This document shows positions 43,884-51,969 of a stretch of DNA of 64,000 bases, in pieces. The notes under the pieces are model-generated. The model did not search any database, was not told where the DNA came from, and saw only the letters and a list, made by a program, of their open reading frames with translations. Made by a program: the position numbers and the translations under genes. This stretch comes from Halomonas sp. SpR8 (GTDB lineage Bacteria > Pseudomonadota > Gammaproteobacteria > Pseudomonadales > Halomonadaceae), in the NCBI RefSeq assembly GCF_031010195.1, contig NZ_JAUAMC010000007.1, positions 223,052 to 287,051 of the forward strand. The letters are read 5' to 3'. Within the stretch, counting starts at the first letter, position 1; each line of letters opens with the position of its first letter.

Positions 43884-44596
43884 CAGCGTTGGCCTGCTGC
43901 GTTGTCTACGCTGTAAGCCAATGGATCGGTGACCCCGTTGGCTGCAAAGGCGGCCAGCCGTTCGCGGCAACTGCCGCATACTCCGCAGGCGAGTTCACGG
44001 CCCTCATAACACGTCCAGGTCTGGGCGTAATCCAACCCCATGGCGAGGCCCTCGCGCAGAATGTCGGCCTTACTGGTGTGTAGATAGGGTGCGTGTAGCT
44101 TTACCGGTTCGAAGTTGGCGATGCCGGCTACTTGATTCATCGCTTCGACGAATTCAGGGCGACAGTCGGGATAGAGGACGTGGTCGCCGCCATGGGCGCC
44201 ATAGTCAACGCGTTCTGCACCAATATTAACGGCTTTGGCAATCGCCAAAGAGAGCAGAATCATATTGCGGTTAGGCACCACGGTAGTGTGCAGATTGTCC
44301 GCGTCATAGTCACCCTGGGGCATTGCTTGGTCTGGATTGGTCAGTGCTGAATTGTCGATCAGGCCGTGAATCGCTCGGATATCGATGACTTGATGGGGCA
44401 CGCTAAGTGAAGTGCAAACCTGACGTGCCGTGTCGAGTTCGCGAGCATGCCGTTGGCCATAGTCAAATGAAAGTGCGTGCACGGTAAGGCCTTCACGCAG
44501 CGCACGGTGAAGCACGGTATAAGAGTCCATTCCACCGGAGTAGATAACAACGGTCGTGGTTGCTGTGTCAGCAGCCACTGGGGGTATTGATGACAT
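43883..44596 (-). CDS. queC: 7-cyano-7-deazaguanine (preQ0) synthase QueC
   Basis: QueC converts CDG to preQ0 with ATP and ammonia. The 237-aa protein has the PP-loop [14 protein letters not shown] near residue 20 and [13 protein letters not shown]. The C-terminal zinc motif is [19 protein letters not shown] (four Cys). It is the first gene of queC-queE-queD-like-ykgJ. The 221-nt upstream region has a TTCCGG/CCGGAA hairpin (44657-44676) but no recognisable preQ1 riboswitch. Confidence 0.95.
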   Translation of the reverse strand: MSSIPPVAADTATTTVVIYSGGMDSYTVLHRALREGLTVHALSFDYGQRHARELDTARQVCTSLSVPHQVIDIRAIHGLIDNSALTNPDQAMPQGDYDADNLHTTVVPNRNMILLSLAIAKAVNIGAERVDYGAHGGDHVLYPDCRPEFVEAMNQVAGIANFEPVKLHAPYLHTSKADILREGLAMGLDYAQTWTCYEGRELACGVCGSCRERLAAFAANGVTDPLAYSVDNAAGQR

Positions 44597-44817
44597 GAGA
44601 AAACACTCTTTGTCGGAGAATTTATTAATCGCGAGCAGCGGTTAGCTGGCGCGGCGTTCCGGGGTCCGGTCCGGAAGGACGGCAGTTTACGCAAAAGCCG
44701 TTAATCTGACTAGTTCTAGCGACTATTGATGTCACCATTAGCGCTTAAAAGTGCGTTGGCGGGCAGCATTAATATCAACATGCTACGCTAACCATCCACG
44801 CTGTTAGAGGGAAACCA

Positions 44818-45243
44818 ATGGCTACCATTGAACACAGTGAAATCGTTAGCGCACCACCCGAGCGCGTATTTGAACTCTTACGCCGTATTGAAGACTTTGC
44901 TGATTACTCTGACCTAATTCGCTCTATTGATTCATTGGGAGAAAACCGCTATCGCTGGCACGTGCGTGCAGTGGGTATGGACTGGGCATTTGATGTCATG
45001 GTGACTGAAGTTCAGCCCCCCAGCGTGCTTGCTTGGGAGTCGCTAGATGGGGTTAAAAATCAGGGGCGTTACCAGCTTCGCAGAGTGCCGGAAGGTACTG
45101 AGGTGGCGTTGACTCTCAGCTATGAAATTCGCAATCGTTTAATGGAAAAGGCGGTCAATAAAGCCGCCAAACCCCTAGTGGGTAAAGTGAGCGGTCAAAT
45201 CCTTGAGCGTGTAGAGGCACGTTTAAATGATAAGCACGCTTGA
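44818..45243 (+). CDS. SRPBCC (START-like) family protein
   Basis: This 141-aa helix-grip protein of the polyketide cyclase/coenzyme-Q-binding group starts ATIEHSEIVSAPPERVFELLRRIEDFADY. That is the typical first strand-helix pair. GRYQLRRVPEGTEVALTLSYEI and a long C-terminal helix complete the fold. Such proteins bind hydrophobic ligands in a cavity; the ligand is unknown. GAGGGAAACC precedes the ATG. The next gene starts immediately at the base after its stop. Confidence 0.85.
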   Translation: MATIEHSEIVSAPPERVFELLRRIEDFADYSDLIRSIDSLGENRYRWHVRAVGMDWAFDVMVTEVQPPSVLAWESLDGVKNQGRYQLRRVPEGTEVALTLSYEIRNRLMEKAVNKAAKPLVGKVSGQILERVEARLNDKHA

Positions 45244-45909
45244 ATGAACGGCTCACCAAAGTATCCTTGGCGCTGGGCGTTCGGTTTTGCATGTCTCGCT
45301 ATGCTGGCCTACCTGTGGCTTTGGTATTCGCCAGATTTGATGGCGGCTAAACAGTGGGCTGCCCAAACGACGCATCATCCTGTAGTGATTATAGGGGTGA
45401 TGGTAATTATGGCCGTTACAATGGCGATAGGATTGCCCGGCAGTATTGGGCTATGGCTTATTGCGCCTTTTTATCCCCCGCTGATCGCTACGGTAATGCT
45501 GACACTAAGCAGCGTGGTAGGGGCGTTGGGGGCTTATCAATTAGCAGCGCGAGCAGGCCAGCGTTGGAACCCTAAAGGACTGACGTTGAAAGTCATGCAG
45601 ATGTTGGAACAACGCAGTGATTTAATGACACAGTGCGCACTGCGGATATTGCCTGGCTTTCCCCACTCAGTTATCAATTTCGCTGCAGGTTTGCGCAGTA
45701 TCTCCCTCAGAACGTACCTTTTGGCAGCGGCGCTTGGTTTATCGATAAAGTGGGGCGTCTATAGTAGTGCGATTTATGGCACCTTAGAGGCTATCGAAGA
45801 GGAGAATGCTCTGCAGTTTGATGTTGTGCTACCGCTGATAGCCTTAGCGGGGTTGCTGCTGGCAGGTGCTTGGTATAGGCGCCGCGTAGAAGCGGCTCGA
45901 GATGCATGA
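45244..45909 (+). CDS. TVP38/TMEM64 (VTT/DedA-superfamily) membrane protein
   Basis: This 221-aa inner membrane protein has about five to six helices. The VTT domain core spans residues 50-180: MAIGLPGSIGLWLIAPFYPP, then a re-entrant loop, and RILPGFPHSVINFAAGL near 140, the conserved R-x-x-P-x-x-P-like segment. VTT proteins are implicated in lipid scrambling and envelope stability. It is directly adjacent to the SRPBCC gene (zero gap), which suggests a shared lipid-related job. It is convergent with the DUF2789 gene. Confidence 0.8.
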   Translation: MNGSPKYPWRWAFGFACLAMLAYLWLWYSPDLMAAKQWAAQTTHHPVVIIGVMVIMAVTMAIGLPGSIGLWLIAPFYPPLIATVMLTLSSVVGALGAYQLAARAGQRWNPKGLTLKVMQMLEQRSDLMTQCALRILPGFPHSVINFAAGLRSISLRTYLLAAALGLSIKWGVYSSAIYGTLEAIEEENALQFDVVLPLIALAGLLLAGAWYRRRVEAARDA

Positions 45910-45922
45910 AGAGCAGCTAATT

Positions 45923-46162
45923 CTAGTGAGGCTTATGCATTGAGGCATCAAGGTGATCGACCACCTCTGCCCAATCGGCGTCTTCATCTACAGCTTCTTT
46001 TAGAAACTCGGCCTGCCCTTCGTTCCAGCAAGGAGCTTCAGCCAGCGGCATTGTTTCAGGTAGCGGAGCGTTACGCTGTATGAAGCGCTCAATGGAATCT
46101 GCATCAGAAGCCAGCCCCAACTGCTCGAATAGTTCGCTAAAATGGTGTACCGGTTGTTGCAT
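45923..46162 (-). CDS. DUF2789 family protein
   Basis: The protein is a 79-aa acidic peptide with the DUF2789 pattern: HHFSELFEQLGLASDADSI, FIQRNAPLPETMPLAEAP.W, and the C-terminal QAEFLKEAVDEDADWAEVVDHLD. Function is unknown; members are common in marine and pseudomonad-like bacteria. The ATG at 46162 is used because the longer reading would begin with TTG inside the GGAG ribosome site, which lies 9 nt upstream. Confidence 0.8.
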   Translation of the reverse strand: MQQPVHHFSELFEQLGLASDADSIERFIQRNAPLPETMPLAEAPCWNEGQAEFLKEAVDEDADWAEVVDHLDASMHKPH

Positions 46163-46249
46163 AATCTGGTGCTCCTTCAAACTGTTAGGTTGTCCCCTAT
46201 ACCATAGCCTGAATTTGAGCTTCCGCCAGCTCTCAAGTACCTCGATGGG

Positions 46250-47320
46250 TTAACGCTCACCCACAAGCGAGGTTAAAAAGCGTCGGCGCTGATCCTCTAA
46301 AGAGATCGGCTGAGCGAGCAAATGGGTTAATTTGGTGAAGGCTGCCTCGGGCGTCATGCCATCGCCGGCTAAAATGCCTGCATCGCTGAGTCCATGGCCT
46401 GCTGCATAAGCGCCCAGTTGAACGCTTCCCTGCGGGCACTGGCTTATGGCGGCAAGCAATTTGCCTTCGCCGCTGGCTTTAGCCAACACTGCCAGCAAGC
46501 CAGGATCATCGGGTATGTTGCCAGCACCCCAGAGCTGCAGAAGGGCTCCTTTAACACGCGAATCAACCAGCCAAGCTTCCAACTGCCAAGCCGATATCCC
46601 CGGCCACAGAGCTATGCGTACCACCTCGCCTTGATTAACTAGGCGGTAGTCGGGTAGCTCAAAACGGGGAGCGCCGCGCTGTTGCAGGCCAAGCCCTAGG
46701 CTCGGGTAATAAATAAAATCGTCACCTACTCGCTCGCCGAGGAGGGGGTAGTTGGGGCTAGCAAAAGCATCGGGTGCTTCGCTGTGCTGTTTAATGGTTC
46801 GTGCACCTCGCAGCAGCTGTCCGGCGAAGTAGATTGTCACCTCTTGCAACGCTGGCTGGGCAGCAAACTGTAATGCACCGTACAAATTTTCTAAGGCGTC
46901 ACTTGCGGCGGCTTCTAATGGACGCATAGAGCCTGTTAAGACCACCGGTCGATCTAATCCCTGCAATTGATAGGCTAAGCTGGCAGCGGTCCAACTAAGA
47001 GTGTCCGTACCATGAATAATCACAAAGCCAGTGTAGGCGGTTAGTTGGTCATGAATGTCGAGGGCGAGCTGGTGCCAGCTAAGCGGTGTAGCAGCGCTTG
47101 AATCTATTAGCGTGGCATAGCTAATAACCTCATAAGTCGGAAGGGCTTGCTGTTGGGCAAGCGGTAACTGATTAAAGGCAGTGGCCATGCGGGTAGCAAA
47201 GTCACCGCTCGGCGCCAAACCATGGGCGTGCTGCTGCATGCCGATCGTCCCTCCCGTATAAATAACCAGAATACGATTTTCACCGGGCGGCGTTTCAGTT
47301 AAAGGAGAGTGGATGCTCAT
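46250..47320 (-). CDS. ansA: Type I (cytoplasmic) L-asparaginase
   Basis: The enzyme hydrolyses L-asparagine to aspartate and ammonia. The 356 aa contain the two asparaginase Thr motifs, VIYTGGTIGM near residue 20 and VIIHGTDTLSWTAASLAY near 97. PVVLTGSMRPLEAAASDALENL is also present. No signal peptide, so it is the cytoplasmic type I form. AGGA precedes the ATG. It is followed on the same strand by the DUF2789 gene after 87 nt and preceded by an MFS gene. Confidence 0.92.
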   Translation of the reverse strand: MSIHSPLTETPPGENRILVIYTGGTIGMQQHAHGLAPSGDFATRMATAFNQLPLAQQQALPTYEVISYATLIDSSAATPLSWHQLALDIHDQLTAYTGFVIIHGTDTLSWTAASLAYQLQGLDRPVVLTGSMRPLEAAASDALENLYGALQFAAQPALQEVTIYFAGQLLRGARTIKQHSEAPDAFASPNYPLLGERVGDDFIYYPSLGLGLQQRGAPRFELPDYRLVNQGEVVRIALWPGISAWQLEAWLVDSRVKGALLQLWGAGNIPDDPGLLAVLAKASGEGKLLAAISQCPQGSVQLGAYAAGHGLSDAGILAGDGMTPEAAFTKLTHLLAQPISLEDQRRRFLTSLVGER

Positions 47321-47338
47321 GGCCTTTTCCTGGATAGT

Positions 47339-47366
47339 CAGTAAATGCGATTCAGTAAATGCGATT
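47339..47366. repeat. Perfect 14-bp tandem duplication at the end of the MFS gene
   Basis: CAGTAAATGCGATT occurs twice in tandem (47339-47352, 47353-47366) between ansA and the MFS stop codon. The second copy ends on the first base of the stop triplet. It is a likely recent slippage event. Confidence 0.85.
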
Positions 47367-48577
47367 CAGGGAGTACGGGTAACATGCTCTACCAAAAGTC
47401 CGCCACTTTGGTCATCCAGGCGTCGATTGCGTCCAGCCATTAACGCAAAGCCACAGCAAACTGAGATCAGTAAAATTAACAGCCAGGCAATATGTGAGGT
47501 GCTGGCGCCTGATTGAAGCATAACCCCCACACCAAATGGCCCGAGCGCTGCCAGTGTATAGCCACCGCCTTGGACAAGCCCTGAGAGCTGGCCAGCAAGG
47601 CGAGAGTTGGCCGTGCGTAAAACTAACAGGCTTAGTGCTAGGCTGAAGCTGCCCCCCTGGCCGATACCCAGCAGGGCGGCGCCTGGCCATTTCCAGACCA
47701 GTGGCGCTATCAGCAGCATCCAAAGCCCCATGGCGGTGCTTAAGAGCACCAATAGTAATGCGGGGCGCTGGTCTTTTCCCATGCGGGCGAGCCAGGGAGC
47801 GCTCAGCGCGGAGGCCAACTGACACATGATGGAAACCGCCATGGTCCAGCCCGCATCGGCCTCGTTATAGCCGCGGTCGACTAGTAGCGTTGGCAGCCAG
47901 CCAAAGACGATATATGCCATTGAAGATTGAATGCCCATGAACAGCATGACCTGCCAGGTAAGCGGCTGTTTAAGCAAGCGTAAAATGCCGCTTTTAGACG
48001 GGGCGGGTTTGTTTGAGAGAGCCGCGCGAGGCATCTGTAAGTGCCACAGTACCAGCGCGAATAGCGCCAGTAATGACCAACTCATCAAGCTTGCCTGCCA
48101 ACTACCAAGCAGTTGGGTGAGTGGTACGCTAAACCCAGCCCCCAGGGCCCCCCCTAAACAGAGCGCCATGGTGTAAAGCCCGGTAAGCAAGTCAGCGCTT
48201 TCAGGAAGTTCACGTTTGACCAAGGCAGGCAGCAGTGTGCCGCCAATGCCAATCGCGCAGCCCGCCATGGCTGAGCCGACAAATAGCACGCTAGGGAGTG
48301 GAAGGCCTCGCAAAATAAGCCCTGCAGCAAGCAGTATCAGCGCCATGCTTAGCGCTCTTTCGCTACCGATGCGTTTTGCAAGCGCAGGGGCAAGCGGCGC
48401 GGAGAGGCCCAAAAACAGCACGGGAAGCGTGGTGAGCAGACCCGCGGCGCTAGCTGAAAGCCCTGCGCTTTCCTGTAGGCGAGTTAGTAAAGGGGCCACC
48501 GAAGACATGGCGGGGCGCAGATTTAGCCCCACCACAACCATTAGCAAAATAAACGTACTCGAACGACGCGATGCCAT
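47366..48577 (-). CDS. MFS transporter, CynX/NimT family
   Basis: This 403-aa major facilitator carrier has 12 predicted helices. The N-terminal GLNLRPAMSSVAPLLTRLQ and LTTLPVLFLGLSAPLAP are typical of the CynX/NimT/YeaN (cyanate or 2-nitroimidazole) group. QGGSFSLALSLLVLRTAN lies in the second half. The substrate is unknown. The ribosome site is weak (GTAAGC). It sits between ansA and an uncharacterised gene, all on the minus strand, with short gaps. Confidence 0.82.
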   Translation of the reverse strand: MASRRSSTFILLMVVVGLNLRPAMSSVAPLLTRLQESAGLSASAAGLLTTLPVLFLGLSAPLAPALAKRIGSERALSMALILLAAGLILRGLPLPSVLFVGSAMAGCAIGIGGTLLPALVKRELPESADLLTGLYTMALCLGGALGAGFSVPLTQLLGSWQASLMSWSLLALFALVLWHLQMPRAALSNKPAPSKSGILRLLKQPLTWQVMLFMGIQSSMAYIVFGWLPTLLVDRGYNEADAGWTMAVSIMCQLASALSAPWLARMGKDQRPALLLVLLSTAMGLWMLLIAPLVWKWPGAALLGIGQGGSFSLALSLLVLRTANSRLAGQLSGLVQGGGYTLAALGPFGVGVMLQSGASTSHIAWLLILLISVCCGFALMAGRNRRLDDQSGGLLVEHVTRTP

Positions 48578-48602
48578 ATATATGCTTACTTAATACCAAC
48601 GC

Positions 48603-49106
48603 TTACTTTAGGTGCGGGCGCAAGTCTCCGCGAACGGCATCAAGTAGCGTAATGAAGTGGTAATCCTGTGGGGTGTCCAAGCAATCAACTCTAACGTTAG
48701 TGCGCATCCCTTTATCCATATTCAACTGGTCGAATATTTCTAACGTTAGCTTACGTGCAGGCTTATCACCTGGCGCCAAGATGCCATCTTCCAGAGTAAA
48801 GGTTTCAAGCAGGGTAACCCGTAAACGGGTGCTATTACCTTCACTAAGCACGCGGCGAACAAACAGCCAGCCTTCGCAGGGCAGGGCGTGATTGTCGTCG
48901 CGTTGGCGCAAGAACAGCGTGCGGTAGCAAGCGCCTTCAACAGACGCTTTTTCAGCCATGCTGCGATAAGCCTGAACCACTTGATTAGCCGAGGCGCGGG
49001 CATCTTCTAATCGCTGCACAATCCCTTGATGTTCGCGGCTGAGCTGCTCTTGACGTTGAAACGTCAGCCATTGGCGGTACTCGGCCATAAGTTGGGAAGA
49101 CGCCAT
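48603..49106 (-). CDS. Uncharacterised protein
   Basis: I do not recognise this 167-aa protein. The N-terminal third is a charged helical region (QLMAEYRQWLTFQRQEQL to AYRSMAEKAS). The rest looks like a beta-rich domain with GWLFVRRVLSEGN, LLETFTLEDGIL and LTLEIFDQLNMD, ending DAVRGDLRPHLK. No signal peptide, membrane segment or cysteine cluster. GGAG lies 5 nt before the ATG, and codon use resembles the neighbours, so it is likely a real gene. It lies between the MFS carrier gene and rhlE, all on the minus strand. Confidence 0.75.
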   Translation of the reverse strand: MASSQLMAEYRQWLTFQRQEQLSREHQGIVQRLEDARASANQVVQAYRSMAEKASVEGACYRTLFLRQRDDNHALPCEGWLFVRRVLSEGNSTRLRVTLLETFTLEDGILAPGDKPARKLTLEIFDQLNMDKGMRTNVRVDCLDTPQDYHFITLLDAVRGDLRPHLK

Positions 49107-49213
49107 AGTCACTCCATGAAAAATTGTTCATGCCTAAAGGCTAAAAGTAGATGCTGAAAACAGCTGCTTGGAATATGCAAAGGCGACACCTTCGCATATT
49201 CCTGGTCTGGGAG

Positions 49214-50470
49214 CTAGCGGCGGGCGCTTCGTTTACGTTCGCCACCCGTATTGGCACTCTGGCCTTCGGGTTTACGTCTAGCACGTGGCTGGCGCTGGTT
49301 GCGTCGACCATTTTCGATAGGCTCAGGCTTAATGCTGGGATCAGGCTCAAAACCGGGCACTATATGCTTTGGCAGTGTCTGTTTAATCAGTCGCTCGATA
49401 TTGCCGAGCAGAGCATGTTCGTCGACACACACTAGCGAGACTGCCTCGCCGTTGCTACCAGCGCGCCCTGTGCGCCCTATGCGGTGGACATAATCTTCGG
49501 CGACGTTGGGTAGATCAAAATTGACTACATGAGGTAACTCATTGATATCGAGGCCTCGGGCCGCGATGTCGGTCGCTACCAGCACCTGTAGGTCACCGCT
49601 CTTAAACGCCGTTAACGCGCGAGTGCGTGCTCCCTGGCTTTTATTGCCATGGATAGCCATGGCGGGGATGTCTTGCTTAGAGAGCTGTTCGGCTAGCCGA
49701 TTAGCACCATGCTTAGTGCGGGTGAACACCAGCACTTGAAACCAACCATTCTGTTGGATTAAGTGGGCCAGCAGTTCGCGCTTTTTCTCACGATCTACCC
49801 GGTAAATCGCCTGCTCGATTTTCTCTGCCGTCGCGTTACGCGGCGCCACTTCAATCATGGCGGGGTTATCAAGCAGCTGTTGAGCCAGGGTTTGAATCTC
49901 ATTAGAGAACGTAGCTGAGAACAGCAGGTTCTGGCGCTTTTTAGGTACTAAGCGCAGCAGGCGCTTAATATCGTGAATGAAGCCCATGTCCAGCATACGG
50001 TCAGCTTCATCCAACACTAGGATTTCAACTGCGGAGAGATCGACATGTCCTTGTTGGTGAAGATCCAACAGGCGGCCTGGGGTGGCCACAAGCACATCTA
50101 GGCCGGCTTTTAGCGCGTCGATCTGGGGCTGCTGACCCACGCCGCCAAAGATGATGTGAGAGCGCAGCGCAAGATGCTGGCCGTATGTCGAAACACTTTC
50201 GCCCACCTGAGCGGCAAGCTCGCGGGTAGGGGTTAGCACCAGCGCACGCACCTGACGTTTTGCAGGACGTTTGCCCGTGCTTAGGCGCTGTAGCATTGGC
50301 AGCGTAAAGCCAGCGGTTTTGCCAGTGCCGGTTTGGGCGCTAGCTAACATATCACGACCTTCTAACACGACAGGGATGGCCTGTCGTTGAATCGGGGTAG
50401 GTTCGGTATAACCTTGCGCTGTGACAGCGCGTAACAAATCGGCGTGCAGGCCAAGTTCAGAAAAGCTCAT
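49214..50470 (-). CDS. rhlE: DEAD-box RNA helicase RhlE
   Basis: RhlE is an ATP-dependent RNA helicase used in ribosome assembly and RNA decay. The 418 aa show all motifs in order: Q-motif [20 protein letters not shown] (45-52), [33 protein letters not shown] and HRIGRTGR. A basic Arg/Pro-rich tail (about 385-418) is typical for RNA binding. The short N-terminus [16 protein letters not shown] is RhlE-like. GGAGAACGC precedes the ATG. A 280-nt leader region upstream contains a CTGGTG/CACCAG hairpin (50657-50678). Confidence 0.93.
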   Translation of the reverse strand: MSFSELGLHADLLRAVTAQGYTEPTPIQRQAIPVVLEGRDMLASAQTGTGKTAGFTLPMLQRLSTGKRPAKRQVRALVLTPTRELAAQVGESVSTYGQHLALRSHIIFGGVGQQPQIDALKAGLDVLVATPGRLLDLHQQGHVDLSAVEILVLDEADRMLDMGFIHDIKRLLRLVPKKRQNLLFSATFSNEIQTLAQQLLDNPAMIEVAPRNATAEKIEQAIYRVDREKKRELLAHLIQQNGWFQVLVFTRTKHGANRLAEQLSKQDIPAMAIHGNKSQGARTRALTAFKSGDLQVLVATDIAARGLDINELPHVVNFDLPNVAEDYVHRIGRTGRAGSNGEAVSLVCVDEHALLGNIERLIKQTLPKHIVPGFEPDPSIKPEPIENGRRNQRQPRARRKPEGQSANTGGERKRSARR

Positions 50471-50750
50471 GCGTTCTCCGCAGTCACCTAGTGATTCAGT
50501 ACCAGTAAGTAGTTGTTGCCACTAGATATAATGTTCAAAAAGCGAGGTTGATTCATCTTCGCGGCGGCGAAGTGTGCCAGATATCCAAGCGTGCCGCGAT
50601 GGTCGTTGATTAGCCGTGGTTGACGTGACAGCTACAGCTCGAAGAGCGCTGAAATCTGGTGCGCGTGGACACACCAGAGACTTTCATGTCAGTAATAAGC
50701 TGAATAGTGTAACACGATTATGGCTTGGCAGCTTGTTAAGCTGTCACGTG

Positions 50751-51233
50751 TCAGTGTGGGTGATGGGCATGCAAAGGGATTAGCCTAGCCAGTGTTGCTG
50801 GTGACAGTTCGAGCTTGGCTAATGCTTCTGGCGTTAATGCAAAAAACTGTTCTGGGGTATGAATGCCTTGTTGAAAAAGTTGTTGTGCCGTTGCCGGCCC
50901 AATGCCGTCCAGGGCCAGCAGCCGGCGAGCAAATATTGAAATAAAGCGGTTGGTTTGCTGTTCGCCTAACTGAGCGCTTTCAGCTAGATAGTAGTCCCCA
51001 GCGCGCAAGGTAATGAATTGCTCGATTCGCTCAAGCGCGGCGAGGGTAGAGGCATCTAGGGAGTGAGCGACTAATTGATCAAGTAGCGTATTATGGCTAA
51101 TCAGAGCAGTTTCGAGGGCTGCTAACGTTGTTTCGCCCTCGAGCAGCGTGGTTACTGTTTGCATCAGGGCACTGACCCCGTCGCGTAGTTGCTCAACAGG
51201 TAATACGGATGTTTGGTTGGCTTCGTCTGTCAT
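50751..51233 (-). CDS. Helix-hairpin-helix domain protein of unknown function
   Basis: This 160-aa, mostly alpha-helical protein has a helix-hairpin-helix motif near residues 115-140 (LLALDGIGPATAQQLFQQGI), followed by a second helical repeat (TPEQFFALTPEALAKLEL). HhH motifs bind DNA or mediate protein contacts. The N-terminal part has no clear homology. The ATG at 51233 follows AGGGATGTCC. An upstream alternative would add nine residues. It lies between rhlE and the pqiABC genes, all minus strand. Confidence 0.7.
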   Translation of the reverse strand: MTDEANQTSVLPVEQLRDGVSALMQTVTTLLEGETTLAALETALISHNTLLDQLVAHSLDASTLAALERIEQFITLRAGDYYLAESAQLGEQQTNRFISIFARRLLALDGIGPATAQQLFQQGIHTPEQFFALTPEALAKLELSPATLARLIPLHAHHPH

Positions 51234-51302
51234 GTGGACATCCCTGTGAGGGGTTAGCATTTAGCCAAGTGCAGAAAATTGGTTTTAAGCAAGCGCTACT
51301 AA

Positions 51303-51905
51303 CTAGTCGAAATAATTGCCCTGGCGTATTTGGCTGGCGATAAGTTCGGCGGCCCGTTCCCAGCTAGTGCCCAATGCGCGTACCAGCGCCGGGTAACCAT
51401 CTTCTTCAAGCGTAGTTTCCACATGGAAATTTTCCATAGCGAGCAGTTCACTCTCATCGTCCAGTAATTGCCACTGACCACTGGCAACGGCGACGCCGTC
51501 AAAACGGCCCTGAAACTGGTCAACGTCAAGGCGCAGTGTCAACGCATTGGGTTGGTCGCCCTCCGCGCGGATAACTCTTAGCGTGGGTAGCGCTTGCGAG
51601 AGGTTGGAGCGCATTTCACGCTCTAGCTGCCGGTTCAATCCTTCTGCCCACTGGTGTTCACGAGCGGCGTTCAAGGTAATGTCGTCGAGCTGCATAACGA
51701 TGCCATCAACATCCAGGTAATGCGCAAGCCGAGGGGCACTCAGTTGGAGGGTGCCCTCTGGTTGGCGGGGTGTGCTGGCTGACTGGTCGCTCGGCAGCAT
51801 GTAGCGCGCGGGCGGCGTAACGCTGCTGGCGCAGGCAGATACCAGCAAACAGAGTATCAGCAGCAGTAGATACTTTATCTGAATCAGCTTATTTCTTAGT
51901 TTCAT
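51303..51905 (-). CDS. pqiC: Outer-membrane lipoprotein PqiC (ABC-type transport auxiliary lipoprotein)
   Basis: This 200-aa lipoprotein has a lipobox in its signal peptide (YLLLLILCLLVSAC, Cys at about residue 25). The remaining DUF330/PqiC-like domain includes LPSDQSASTPRQPEGTLQL, HYLDVDGIVMQLDDI and LRLDVDQFQGRFDGVA. PqiC anchors the periplasm-spanning PqiB needle to the outer membrane in lipid transport. It follows pqiB by 64 nt. Confidence 0.9.
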   Translation of the reverse strand: MKLRNKLIQIKYLLLLILCLLVSACASSVTPPARYMLPSDQSASTPRQPEGTLQLSAPRLAHYLDVDGIVMQLDDITLNAAREHQWAEGLNRQLEREMRSNLSQALPTLRVIRAEGDQPNALTLRLDVDQFQGRFDGVAVASGQWQLLDDESELLAMENFHVETTLEEDGYPALVRALGTSWERAAELIASQIRQGNYFD

Positions 51906-51969
51906 CTAGCTTCTCCCTCTCAACAAGCTTGTCCCTTTGAACCTTGTCTTTTTAAACATAGTGCGTCCC

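Noticed and set aside
43884..43979. Longer QueE reading into queC
   Set aside because: The extra 32 residues are Arg-rich and unlike QueE, and overlap the QueC C-terminus; the TGATG overlap at 43883 is the normal coupled start.
44597..44817. preQ1 riboswitch upstream of queC
   Set aside because: No preQ1-I H-type pseudoknot or A-rich tail, and no preQ1-II/III layout, could be formed; only a TTCCGG/CCGGAA hairpin is present.
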